Below are positions 54,247-63,948 of a stretch of DNA of 64,000 nucleotides, piece after piece; positions within the stretch are counted from its first letter, which is position 1, and each line of letters starts with the position of its first letter. A program made the translations under genes and the position numbers. Under the pieces are notes generated by a model. That model was not told the origin of the DNA and made no database searches. It saw nothing but the letters and a program-made list of their open reading frames with translations. Source of the stretch: Acrasis kona (Eukaryota; Heterolobosea; Eutetramitea; Acrasida; Acrasidae); assembly GCA_026419775.2 (NCBI GenBank), contig JAOPGA020000657.1, positions 1 to 64,000 of the forward strand, in the 5' to 3' direction.

Positions 54247-54677
54247 ATCAACTGAACTTTTAAAATTTGTATACAATTATAGTATTTACTATTATAATGT
54301 GAAACTACATTCTCATCCTAAAAATCCATTTTTACTTTTATAAGATCACTTCGGTTAACCTTAAAACATGTTTATCAAGGTAACCTCCAAAGTTGAATAA
54401 AGGAACTTGATAAGTGGATGTTCTCGTAGAATAATAGAACTGACACGCCACATTGTTCCCTTCATTCGACTTTTGATAACCAAATGTCATCATCAGTGTT
54501 GTGAAATGTCAAAGTTATCTCCCATAATAATCTTGTGTGAATCGACAAATGAACGATGGGTGCTGGTATGTGACGAATACTTTCTACAAAGCTTATTAGT
54601 ATTAAGCTATTATTACTTTCCTTTCTCAAATATTCTTGGTTGGGTGATGTTACCGCTGTTTGAATAAATTGTAAATA
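54247..54677. other. Intergenic spacer
   Basis: 431 bases between two plus-strand genes. No coding signal, RNA gene or repeat seen. Confidence 0.55.
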
Positions 54678-55130
54678 ATGTGGCAACCCCATGAATCCTC
54701 GCTTGTTACCTTCGATGAAGATCATAACCTTAGAATATTCGATGCAGAAAAGTTCAAGCAGTCACAACTACTTCATAAAAAAAGTGTGGAGTTTACAGAT
54801 AGTACGTTCTAAGAAGTTGATATTATAATTTACCTATCAGAGATTGGACAGTTCGAGGATTTGATGAAGGATGTAATGTCCGTTCTAAAGGTAAAGGGAG
54901 AAAGAATAGAGAACGAAAAACTTAAAGCTATAGGCTTACGTAATCGAGTTAAAGGAGAAGAGGAAATTAGAAGAAGTAATGTTAGAGATTACCAAACTTT
55001 GATATCGGAAAAGCACATAGAGCTTGAGAGACACGCAGCGGAACTCGAATCTCTTTCTAAAATTGAACAAGAACAAAAGAAAATGATAGAATCTCTAAGT
55101 AGCAGCGAACCTCCTGAATCGCACAATTGA
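54678..55130 (+). CDS. IFT20: Intraflagellar transport protein IFT20
   Basis: Exons 54678-54801 and 54841-55130 encode 137 residues (human 132). IFT20 is the IFT-B subunit that also works at the Golgi to send membrane proteins to the cilium. The order of motifs fits: HNLRIFDAEKF near the start, EFTDKIGQFEDLM across the intron, ENEKLKAIGLRNRVK, then ISEKHIELERHAAELESLSKIEQEQKKMI. The protein is almost entirely coiled coil, as expected. Its presence implies that the organism has or recently had a flagellate stage. Confidence 0.92.
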
Positions 55131-55254
55131 AATTATACGAAATAAATTATTATGAGTGATTAACACTCGACGATGAGCATACTTGGTGTATTGTATATTT
55201 TTTTAATTTGCAACATTTATTTGCTTCTAGATGAGTGCTCCTCCAGTGATTTGA

Positions 55255-55833
55255 GGACTTGAAACCTTCGCCAGTGATCTTTTTGTAAAAGCATAATTAT
55301 GGGTCATGTCCTCCCTGAATATAGACGAGTGCAGCAGTGCTTTGCCTGCATGGAGCCGGATTTAAAGAGTTTATACCTTTGAGATGTACGAGTGCTGCAT
55401 TGGTGGTTAGTTTGCAACCACTCATATCCAAGTTATATTCCCTTGAGATGTACAAGTGCTTGGTGATTTGTTTACAACTTGACATTTTGAGGGTGTCACA
55501 AGCCGCATATGTGATCAATTTGCAATAAGAGGTGCTTAGAAAACTTTTTGTAGCAAACCGTGTTTTCTTTTGTAAGGTCTGCATCAGTTGTTTCTGGTTT
55601 GGCGTACTCTTGGATCTCTGTTGTGTTTATAAATATCAGAGCAAGTCATATACAAAGTAATCCAGTCCTCTGTACTCAATAATAGAACCATGTGCAAAAA
55701 AGCGTATTCGCAAGCCATCAGTTGTTGTATAGACTGAATTTAGTCTCACCCAAAAATTAAAATCATATCCATATTTGTCAAGAACATAAAACTGAATAGA
55801 AGTTAATCCATACATTCTATACAGTTCATGCAA
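55255..55833 (-). pseudogene. Decayed leucine-rich-repeat gene
   Basis: On the minus strand, short frames hold degenerate repeat units such as LKMSSCKQITKHLYI, LDMSGCKLTTNAALVHLKGI and LNPAPCRQSTAALVYIQGG, spaced 25-30 residues. They follow the LdmsgC-xxiT-xxAlxhLkgIx consensus of cysteine-containing LRRs. The frame is broken by stops on both sides, and an upstream 65-codon frame (55636-55833) may be its former N-terminus. No intact start or full LRR domain remains. Confidence 0.5.
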
Positions 55834-55979
55834 ACTGAGTTATCCTGTGTCCTCTAAAATTCCAACAAATGTAAAGTTATCGCGCATGCGCTGAAATTGG
55901 ACCGCAGCGGTCAATTGTCCGCCATGCCGATATAAAAGCAACATGAATACCGAAACTACCCATCAAACATAAAGAAACA

Positions 55980-57074
55980 ATGGCAGAAGTGACAGCATTC
56001 TCACCACTACAAATTGGAGACCTCAACGTTGCAAACCGGGTTTGGATGTCTCCCATGACAAGAAGTCGAGGCAAAGTCCCAAATGATATTGTTTCAAAAT
56101 ACTACCAACAACGTTCTCTACAGCAAGATAACTCTGGAGCAGGTCTAATCGTCACTGAAGGTGTATTGATTGAAGACATTGGGACAGAGTATGGTTCAGT
56201 TCCTGGAATTTTCTCAGAGGAGCAGATTAGTGGTTGGAAGAAAGTCGTGGACGAAGTACATAAAAGTAACAGCGTCATATTTGCACAACTTTGGCACGTT
56301 GGGCGCATCTCACATTCTCTCCTGTCACTTAACAACGCTCAACCAGTTGGCCCCTCCGCCATTAGAGCTCCTAAAGGAAATTTCCGTCAACTCGAAGGTG
56401 CAGAGTATGAAGTACCAAGGGCTTTAACAACACCAGAAGTATCGGGCTATGCAAAACTATTTGGAGACGCAGCAAGAAACAGCAAGAGAGCAGGATTTGA
56501 TGGTGTCGAGATTCATGGAGCGAATGGTTACTTGATCAATCAATTCATGAATCGTGCCAGCAACAACCGGGAAGATGAGTACGGCGTACAAAATTTCGAA
56601 AATCGAGCTCGTTTCACCCTGGAAGTATTGGAGCAAGTCGTTGCTGGCTTCGGTAACGAATCACGTGTTGGGATAAGATTCAGCCCCATTACAACAGTTC
56701 TAGGCCTAATAGCCGAAGAGGACGCTGTCGACTTTTATACTTATCTACTCGGGCAGATTGCCGAACGGTTCCCAAAACTTGCTTATGTAACAATCTTGGG
56801 AGATTTCGCAGGTCAAAATGATGTTGATGTAAAAACATTCAGGGATGCATACAAGGGAAAGACATTGACTGGGAGTGTGAATTTTGATTTTGCAAAAACT
56901 GAGGAATACCTAAAGAAGGGTTATCTAGATGCTGTGCATATAGGAAGACCTTTTATCGCTAACCCTGACTTGGTAAGGAGATGGAACAATAAATTAAAGT
57001 TGAGCGATGTTGACTGGTCGAACATTTACTCATCAGGTGAACAAGGATACACGGACTATCAACGCCACGAATGA
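55980..57074 (+). CDS. Old yellow enzyme-type NADH:flavin oxidoreductase
   Basis: A single exon, 364 residues. FMN-dependent ene-reductase acting on electron-poor alkenes such as oxylipins or nitroesters. The (beta/alpha)8 barrel signatures are present: RVWMSPMTRSR, FAQLWHVGRIS, the substrate-binding HGANGYLINQF (His and Asn as in yeast OYE), NREDEYG, RVGIRFSP and HIGRPFIANPDLVRRW. No targeting sequence is visible. Compact form and lack of introns recall bacterial members; the origin is undecided. Confidence 0.93.
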   Translation: MAEVTAFSPLQIGDLNVANRVWMSPMTRSRGKVPNDIVSKYYQQRSLQQDNSGAGLIVTEGVLIEDIGTEYGSVPGIFSEEQISGWKKVVDEVHKSNSVIFAQLWHVGRISHSLLSLNNAQPVGPSAIRAPKGNFRQLEGAEYEVPRALTTPEVSGYAKLFGDAARNSKRAGFDGVEIHGANGYLINQFMNRASNNREDEYGVQNFENRARFTLEVLEQVVAGFGNESRVGIRFSPITTVLGLIAEEDAVDFYTYLLGQIAERFPKLAYVTILGDFAGQNDVDVKTFRDAYKGKTLTGSVNFDFAKTEEYLKKGYLDAVHIGRPFIANPDLVRRWNNKLKLSDVDWSNIYSSGEQGYTDYQRHE

Positions 57075-57467
57075 ATAACAAAGAGATTTATCAATTAAAA
57101 GTACATTTTATATCAAGTGTGATTCTTTGTTTCCCGACTTCAGATTCTTTTAACATTCAAATAGAACGAAACAACCATCCCTTGGATGCTCCAATTCCAT
57201 CTTTTTTAACTTCAATTCTTTGCAACCTGTCATTTGTAATAGTTTTTAGTGGTGCAAGGTCAAGATGTCTTATTTTTGAATGGTAATTTCATCGATTGAC
57301 ATCAACATCTTCAAATAAATCCTTTCAAAATACATTTACAATTTCCGTAAAGGAGTTCGGAAATTCTATATTAGATCTAGGAGTTTCGAAAATTTGATCA
57401 CATTTCGGAGAAAGTTTTCCCACCTGTACTTTAAATTGGAACTAGAAGATGACTCGCAAAACATAAA
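57075..57467. other. Intergenic spacer
   Basis: 393 bases, AT-rich, between two plus-strand genes. No feature recognised. Confidence 0.55.
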
Positions 57468-58547
57468 ATGAAAACAACACTCGTACTTGTAGCCTCAATA
57501 TTGGCAGTTGCCCTTGCCGCACTACCAGCATCATTTGATGCACGCGATAAATGGCCTAAGTGCAAGATCCCCATTTTGAATCAAGGAAGGTGTGGAAGTT
57601 GTTGGGCATTCAGTGCAACAACCGCACTAAGCAGCAGATTCTGCATTGAGTCAGACGGAAAGATTTCTCCAGACCAAGTCTTGTCACCCCAATACCTACT
57701 CAACTGCGAGCACGACCAAGGAGGTTGCGGAGGTGGAGACACCTTGAAGGCCTACGGATTCATGAAGTCCACCGGAATCGATCTACTTTCATGCACACCA
57801 TACACCTCAGGCGACAGCGGTCAAACAGAATCCAGCTGCCCTGCAAAATGCAAAAACGGATCCTCCATTAAGATCTTCCACGGAGTCGATGCCTACTCTC
57901 TCGTTAAGGGAAGCACTGCAGAGACCGTCGAAGCCATGAAGACCGAACTAGTGAATCATGGTCCATTCTCCGTCTCCTTCGTCGTCTACAGAGACTTTAT
58001 GGAATTCTTTAAGAAAACACCAAAGGGAATCTACGAAGCAAAATCAAGTGCTGCTCTTGGTGGACATGCAGTCAGAGTAGTTGGATATGGTGAAGAGAGC
58101 GGAAAGAAGTACTGGTTAATCGCCAACTCTTGGGGTACTGAATGGGGTGACAATGGTTACTTCAGAATTGCTCAAGGAATCAACACCGCAACAATTGAAT
58201 CCAGACGTGTGACAGCAGGAAGACCAAAGTCAAACGAATTCCAAGCACACTCACACCACGTATCACCAGTTGACAACATTGTCATCGATGGTGGCTTCAA
58301 CAAGGTTCCAGTTGATGCAGAAATCCTTGAGATTGCCAAGTTCTCATTGTCAGACATGCACAACAATGGAACACCAGTCGATACATTCTTTGGAGTAGAA
58401 GAGGCCTTCACCCAAGTTACAAATGGTATCTCCTATCACTTGAAGTTGAGCGTAGTCAAGCCAAACGAAAATGGACCATCGAGTGTTAACGTTGTCGTAA
58501 ATAGATCACCATTGGACAAATTGTCCGTCGTGTCACATAACTTGTAA
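57468..58547 (+). CDS. Cathepsin B-like cysteine protease fused to a C-terminal cystatin domain, no propeptide
   Basis: A single exon, 359 residues. Residues 1-18 are a signal peptide. The protein then begins at LPASFDARDKWPKC, which is the mature N-terminus of cathepsin B, so the usual inhibitory propeptide of 60-70 residues is absent. Catalytic Gln39, Cys45 (CGSCWAF), His200 (GGHAVRVVGYG) and Asn220 (NSWGTEWGDNGYF) are present. The occluding loop is short and lacks the His-His pair of cathepsin B, suggesting endopeptidase activity. After a His-rich linker (about 255-270), residues 273-355 match a cystatin: N-terminal GGF (275-277), the LEIAKFSLSDMHN helix, and QVTNG (316-320) in place of Q-x-V-x-G, then ISYHLKLSVV. 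Enzyme and inhibitor fold are thus in one secreted or lysosomal chain. Confidence 0.9.
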   Translation: MKTTLVLVASILAVALAALPASFDARDKWPKCKIPILNQGRCGSCWAFSATTALSSRFCIESDGKISPDQVLSPQYLLNCEHDQGGCGGGDTLKAYGFMKSTGIDLLSCTPYTSGDSGQTESSCPAKCKNGSSIKIFHGVDAYSLVKGSTAETVEAMKTELVNHGPFSVSFVVYRDFMEFFKKTPKGIYEAKSSAALGGHAVRVVGYGEESGKKYWLIANSWGTEWGDNGYFRIAQGINTATIESRRVTAGRPKSNEFQAHSHHVSPVDNIVIDGGFNKVPVDAEILEIAKFSLSDMHNNGTPVDTFFGVEEAFTQVTNGISYHLKLSVVKPNENGPSSVNVVVNRSPLDKLSVVSHNL

Positions 58548-58601
58548 TAAATATTTCTTTTAAAAAACACTTTCAAATCTTGTAATAACAAAATAGTAAG
58601 A

Positions 58602-60103
58602 ATGGATTCCCAACAAAGAAGAACATTGAATGAGGCAATAATACAAGCATGTAAAAACATTACTTTGGAGGAAGAAAAGATGGATGTTATCAAGTCTATT
58701 GTTAGAAAGAATGATGATTTTATAAGGTGTGCCTTCGATCAGCTGTTGATACAATTAAAGGCGAAAAATTCTCAAGTACGAAGCCACATGTATATTGCCC
58801 TCACAAAATAGACAAGATTTATTTGTCTCTTAATTATTGATGAACTTTTTAAAAGGAGTAAGAAGTTTAGAGAGCTTGTAACAGAGGATTTTCAGTTCCT
58901 GATACAACAAACAATCATTGGCGGTAAGCCTACTGAAAACCAAAGAGACACGTCCACAAAGTACAAAACACATTTATACAAAAGGTTTGTGGGTAAAGTA
59001 ACGTAGCCAAACTAATATTGCATAGGCGTTCAAATTCTTCTTATATACATGCAGTCGTACTTCCCCCTCCAGAAAACTTTGCAAAACAGTTGCGATCAAC
59101 CTCACTTGTAAGTAATCACCCTGTCCATTTTAACCCTCTTAAGAAAATTATTGAGGAGTGGAATGAAAAATTTGGTAACATTTACAACAAGATCTCTTTA
59201 GGATACAATTACATCCGTGATGTTCTACAGTTCAAATTTCCTGACCTACGTAACCAAGAGGAACAGAAGAGACAAGAAAAGGAAGAAATAGCCAGACAAA
59301 CTCAAGTTGTACTGCTGGTTAAATACCAACGTATTAAGAACCAGTTTGAAGAAAATGCACTGAACATGATGCTGTGCCTAAAACAGATGGACGTTTGCTT
59401 CAGAGCCATTGTACCCGACCTCCACGATCTATTCGAAGATGACAACAATACTTCTTCCAGCATTGATCCGATCACTACATCAGAACAAATTGTAACGAAC
59501 AACCAAGAACAAGTTCAAAACCAACAAATACAAGACGAACAGCACACACAGCCTCCACAAGAAGATCACAACGACTCTAACATTTCAAACGAAAGTATAG
59601 CACAGGAAGAAGATCAGCAAGAGGAGGAGGATGAAGGCGAAGAAGATTGGGAGCACGTGGATACGGGCGGCCCGAGTGAAATTGATGACCTGGAACAAAT
59701 GATCCTTGAACATGGACTTGGAAACCTAAACTATAATTTAACAGTTACTTTAAATAAATCATTCAGCGACATTAAAAATGCAGAAAACCAAGAGTTGTAT
59801 TCCATTCTTCAAGAGAATTTGGCGGAACTTTTAAAGTTATACGAACCGATGGCCGATGAGTGGGTCAAGGTGATGGGATCAATCAAAATGGAGGAGACAC
59901 ATGTTGAGAGGCCTACCTTAGACAGGATGTTCAGAAGAAGTTTGGGACTAAAAGACTGGATTGCAAGAAATGTAGAAAAATGTAAAGACCTTGGCATCGA
60001 GATGAATGTATTATCTGACAGAAAGTTAAGCATGTATAAAATACCGGAATTGAGTTTGTCTGATTTAAAATTAAAGCAAAGGAAGAAACGTAGAATTAAA
60101 TGA
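58602..60103 (+). CDS. UVSSA: UVSSA-like transcription-coupled repair factor, short form
   Basis: Exons 58602-58789, 58817-58984 and 59026-60103 encode 477 residues (human 709). UVSSA brings TFIIH and USP7 to stalled RNA polymerase II with CSA/CSB. The N-terminal VHS-like domain includes FDQLLIQLKAKNSQVR and LIIDELFKRSKKFRELV; then LPPPENFAKQL, IEEWNEKFGNIYNKISLGYNYI, and the acidic TFIIH-type patch DLEQMILEHGLGNLNYNLTV. The C-terminal zinc-ribbon region (DUF2043) of animal UVSSA is missing. The first intron is only 27 nt (58790-58816), placed by continuity with the family. Confidence 0.85.
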
Positions 60104-60112
60104 TTTTGTTAT

Positions 60113-60622
60113 TTATACAGAGTTCACTTTTGTTAATGATTTTTGCTTTGACAATAATTCTTGTGTGAAACTATTGCCGACTATTGGAGACATGCTTGAC
60201 GATTTTAGAGATTGGTTGATGACGGGTTTGAACGGAAGAGATGGTGGTCCCTGTCCTATGCTATCACCTGCATTTTCCTCTATTTTGTAGGGATAAACAA
60301 ATTGGTCAATGGATTTTGGAGTGTTTTTTGGAATGTCCAACATCCTCTCCTTCTCCAAATCATTAAGAGCATCGTTTAGGTTTGTTGCTATGGCTTTTGT
60401 TTTTTTTCTTCTTTGCACAGGCTTTCTGTTGTATTCAAGTAAGTTTATAACTTTCATCTCAAGTCTCTCGTTAATAGCATTTTTGTCTTCGTCAGGCTCT
60501 GACTCCTGAATCGAACATAATAACTTGTTTTTAGGAGACTTTGGGCTGGTAGGTTTCTCTATAGGCTTGAAAGAATGCTTAGCCCTTTGAGAGTCATCTG
60601 GTGCTCCAAAACATTGGCCCAT
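60113..60622 (-). CDS. Small protein with N-myristoylation/palmitoylation-type start
   Basis: A single exon, 169 residues. It begins MGQCFGAP: glycine 2 and cysteine 4 fit a dually acylated membrane anchor. The rest is Lys/Ser/Pro-rich and disordered, with a short helix (ALNDLEKERML). I recognise no family. Its stop is 9 bases from that of UVSSA on the other strand. Confidence 0.65.
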   Translation of the reverse strand: MGQCFGAPDDSQRAKHSFKPIEKPTSPKSPKNKLLCSIQESEPDEDKNAINERLEMKVINLLEYNRKPVQRRKKTKAIATNLNDALNDLEKERMLDIPKNTPKSIDQFVYPYKIEENAGDSIGQGPPSLPFKPVINQSLKSSSMSPIVGNSFTQELLSKQKSLTKVNSV

Positions 60623-60804
60623 GTAAGCTGTCGAACGTTCTGTAAAGTTTACAAGAAAGCAGGTAAACCTTTAAAAGTATAAAACTGAACGGATTTCATA
60701 AAGCCAACATGGAACCGCTAAACTGAACGGTACTCTTAGGAATTGCGGAACGAGAATGGTAAATTTTCGAAACAACAAAAGAGTTTGATTGTTACATTTT
60801 TATT

Positions 60805-62685
60805 TTACACAGGCCTTAGACGTGCTTTAAGACCTTGCGACCACATTATAAAACTTTCGTTATCAAATGCTTGTAATTCATACACTCTTCCAGTTCTTGA
60901 TATCAAGTTAAACCCAAACTTCATATGACCTGGTAATACATCCAAAATGTCACTCAACTTTATGATTCCCTTCTTATTCGTGTCCTCTTTTTCAAAGTAC
61001 TCCACAATAGTCTCGCTCATTTTAAAGTAACGTTTCCTCCACAACTTGACAATTCCCTTGTCTCCCTTCTTGTTAAGATATCCACTAACATCTTTTAATG
61101 TATTTTGTGAACCTACCCTTGCTATATTTTTACTGTCTTGACGAGCGGGTGGACTGTTTGCTTTTGCGGGTGGTGAATGAGATGTTGATGAAGCAGCACC
61201 AGACGATGGATCCACACCTTGTAAAAATTTGGCTTCTGCGTCATTGTCGACGGTTTGAAGTATAACGCTCCTCTTTGATTTTCGCTCCTCGCTCTGATTG
61301 CTTTGAATGATTTTTGGTTGTGAGTCTTTTCGTGTCACAGGTTCGCTGATGGGCGCAGCTGCTACGATGACTTGACTTGAGTCTTCTTGAACTTGTTCGT
61401 AACCGTCATATGCGGACTCCACAGGCTTCACAAGGTCCACTTGATCGATGAAGTCATCTTCGTCGACCAAGTCGTCAATAATTTTCGCTGAAGGGTCTGG
61501 ATTAGCATCAGTGGCGCGTGGTTCAAAAATGGCACAAGTATGTGACTCTCCGCAAGAGAGTTGTACACAGGATCTGTCTTTCATTAAAAGTTTAGGATAT
61601 AGTTGTGGTGTTGTGTCTCCCAGACCTAATCTTCCATCTTCTGCGCTACCCCAAACGAGTATTGTATGTTCCTCTTCTTGTCCTGAGATGGTTCCTACGT
61701 GAACATAACGCGCGTTAGCAAGTTTGGATACCTTCGTCTCCAGTTCAATCAAGCAGAGTAATGTGTGAGGTTGATCTCCGTGACCACCTCCATCGCTTCC
61801 TCCTTTACCACAGGAATAAAGCTGTCCTTGATTTGTTAGGGCAACCGTGTTGTAACGAAGACATTCAACCTGAACAAATTCGAACTCGTCACTCCCCTTC
61901 AAGTTCTCTTCGCTAACAACTGGTCCTATTTGAACAAGTTCTACGAGTTGTGGGGACAAATCCTTGTCTTTGCTTCTACCAAGTATCCTTCCCAATGGAC
62001 CAAGGTAGTTGTTACCCCAAGTGAAGAGCTCGCCGAGATGGTTTATAGCAGCCATGTGAGATGAACCGCAAGAAACGGAAACAATGTTCTCCTCTTCGAT
62101 TGCTGTTACTTGCTTTGGTACGAATAAATCATCTTCGGACCCATGACCAAGTGCACCATTAAGACCTCTGCCCCATGTGAACACTCTTCCGTCCTTGTCA
62201 ACAGCGGCAGCACTCTCATCGCCACATGCAATGTGAACAATTCCACTCAACGTCTCAATCAAGTAGGGTTCTGGAATCTTGTACTCTTCGTGGCATTTAA
62301 CCTTACTTTCTTCGTGACCTAGCTGTCCAAAAGCTCCTGTTCCCCAAGAATAAACATTCCCTGACTCGTCAAGTACAAGAACGAATTGATTTCCACACGT
62401 GACCTGAACTATGTTCGTTGAGGATAATTGTGACCACAATCTAACGGCAAATTCATCCAAATTCTCATCTTCGTATGAACTTGGTATGAACCAAGAGTGG
62501 CTACCTAATGTAAAAACGCGACCATCTTCCGCTAATGCTACAGAGAAGTGTGAACCACTAGACACACTTTTAATAGGAACATCAAAGAGAGCTGCCACTG
62601 GTTGAGGCTTTTCTATGACACTTTCACTGTCACGAGAGCATCTTCCCCAGTGATAAAGCCTGCCAGACTGTGTCGTAACAGGCAT
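60805..62685 (-). CDS. RCC1-repeat protein with C-terminal PH domain
   Basis: A single exon, 626 residues. Residues 1-390 form RCC1 blades with recurring W-G and G-x-G-Q-L-G-H motifs (VYSWGTGAFGQLGHEES, VFTWGRGLNGALGHGSED, LFTWGNNYLGPLGRI, ILVWGSAEDGRLGLGDT), enough for a seven-bladed propeller. A Ser/Pro/acidic linker follows. The last 105 residues are a PH domain (GYLNKKGDKGIVKLWRKRYF ... FDNESFIMWSQGLKARL). RCC1 folds can be GTPase exchange factors or scaffolds; no target is inferable. Confidence 0.88.
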   Translation of the reverse strand: MPVTTQSGRLYHWGRCSRDSESVIEKPQPVAALFDVPIKSVSSGSHFSVALAEDGRVFTLGSHSWFIPSSYEDENLDEFAVRLWSQLSSTNIVQVTCGNQFVLVLDESGNVYSWGTGAFGQLGHEESKVKCHEEYKIPEPYLIETLSGIVHIACGDESAAAVDKDGRVFTWGRGLNGALGHGSEDDLFVPKQVTAIEEENIVSVSCGSSHMAAINHLGELFTWGNNYLGPLGRILGRSKDKDLSPQLVELVQIGPVVSEENLKGSDEFEFVQVECLRYNTVALTNQGQLYSCGKGGSDGGGHGDQPHTLLCLIELETKVSKLANARYVHVGTISGQEEEHTILVWGSAEDGRLGLGDTTPQLYPKLLMKDRSCVQLSCGESHTCAIFEPRATDANPDPSAKIIDDLVDEDDFIDQVDLVKPVESAYDGYEQVQEDSSQVIVAAAPISEPVTRKDSQPKIIQSNQSEERKSKRSVILQTVDNDAEAKFLQGVDPSSGAASSTSHSPPAKANSPPARQDSKNIARVGSQNTLKDVSGYLNKKGDKGIVKLWRKRYFKMSETIVEYFEKEDTNKKGIIKLSDILDVLPGHMKFGFNLISRTGRVYELQAFDNESFIMWSQGLKARLRPV

Positions 62686-63016
62686 AATGTTTTAGTTTGA
62701 TTGGTGACAGGTTGGCTGTGTCACTAACTCTTATTTTTAACTAGATTAATGCGATACTGCGGATTATTTAAGAACCCATAGGTTTTCTTCCTCTCACAAT
62801 GAGGTGTTCAAAAGAAAGGTACACATAAGCGTTAGGAACGCAGGCATCTCAATGAGGAGACTAATTATATATTATATTATAACTAGAGAGAATAAGGGGC
62901 AACCAGAATCGAAGTAATTTTAAATGATCATTCTGTTGGTCCAATATTATCTTGATGTTCCAGGATCATAATGTTCATAAATAAACAAACTAATTGTGAT
63001 CGATTAAATTAGTTTT

Positions 63017-63100
63017 GGTTGTCCGAAATAATTTTGTACGAACGAAATCAAAACAATCGAACAAGCAGAGCCCCGGACCAACATGATTACTAGTGCACAA
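63017..63100 (+). repeat. Left arm of 84-bp internal inverted repeat
   Basis: Starts GGTTGTCCGAAATAATTTTG and ends TAGTGCACAA. Its reverse complement lies at 63447-63530 with two mismatches in 84 positions. The spacer is 346 bases. Confidence 0.93.
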
Positions 63101-63446
63101 ACAAGAAAACTTCAGATCTAAGATACCACATACATTAGACTTGATAATTAACACATAGGGTGTTGAATCAATAAATTACTTAAGTAACAGTGTTGGTTTA
63201 TCAAAATAGAAAAACTTTAGCAGAGATTTGAAACGTAAAAACAATTATTTTTAAATGTACATGGTATACAAGTTGCTGAAAACAGTATGTAAGGACTATT
63301 TTTAAACATGACCAACAGTTTGGGTGCTCCCAAAGAGGTGTGATTTAACAAAAGGACTATACTATTAATGTTTAATAAGACGAGCTTTAAAAACCTATTA
63401 ACTTAATGCACTAGGTTAGAACTTGTTGGTTCGGAAGCTATATGAC

Positions 63447-63530
63447 TTGTGCACTAATAATCTTGTTGGTCCGGGGCTCTGCTTGTTCGATTGTTTTGAT
63501 TTCGTTCGTACAAAATTATTTCGGACAACC
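63447..63530 (-). repeat. Right arm of 84-bp internal inverted repeat
   Basis: Inverse copy of 63017-63100, 82 of 84 bases matching. It contains the GGTCCGGGGCTCTGC core, which is markedly GC-richer than its surroundings. Confidence 0.93.
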
Positions 63531-63948
63531 AGGATTATGTTGAAAGACCATGATTAATACAACTAACCAGCAGCAACATATTCAAGCACAATTATTAAGG
63601 TTAAACAGAAATAGTTTAAATTGGTGGGCTTATGCAGGATTATTTTGTTCGTCCAGGATTATTTTAATTCTGGTCACCCCTCATAGTCAAATACGATCAT
63701 CATGAATGGCAGTTAATTTTTTAATAATAATATTCATGTTGAACATCACATAATTTGCTTATTATAGTTGGTTGATCTTCACTAACTGCTTGTAGCTGGC
63801 TAGAATTTGATGGAGCTCTATTAAGGTATATAGAGACTGATAATGTTTTTTTAATAGATTGGTTAGTTCGAAACATGGTTATCCGAATTTTTCATATTTT
63901 TCAGTTTGTTCAAGTTTTTAGCTTCTTTTAATCGTTGTAATAATCAAC

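Larger units (their letters stand above)
62895..63681. mobile_element. 787-bp fold-back / MITE-like element
   Basis: Ends are imperfect terminal inverted repeats: AGGGGCAACCAGAAT at 62895-62909 and the inverse of AGGGGTGACCAGAAT at 63667-63681 (13 of 15 identical), with similarity fading over a further 12 bases. Inside lies a second, nearly perfect inverted repeat of 84 bases (63017-63100 and 63447-63530). The interior repeats GTTGGTCC/GTTCGTCC-AGGATTATTTT-like words. No transposase frame is present, so it would be non-autonomous. A clear target-site duplication was not found. Confidence 0.75.
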
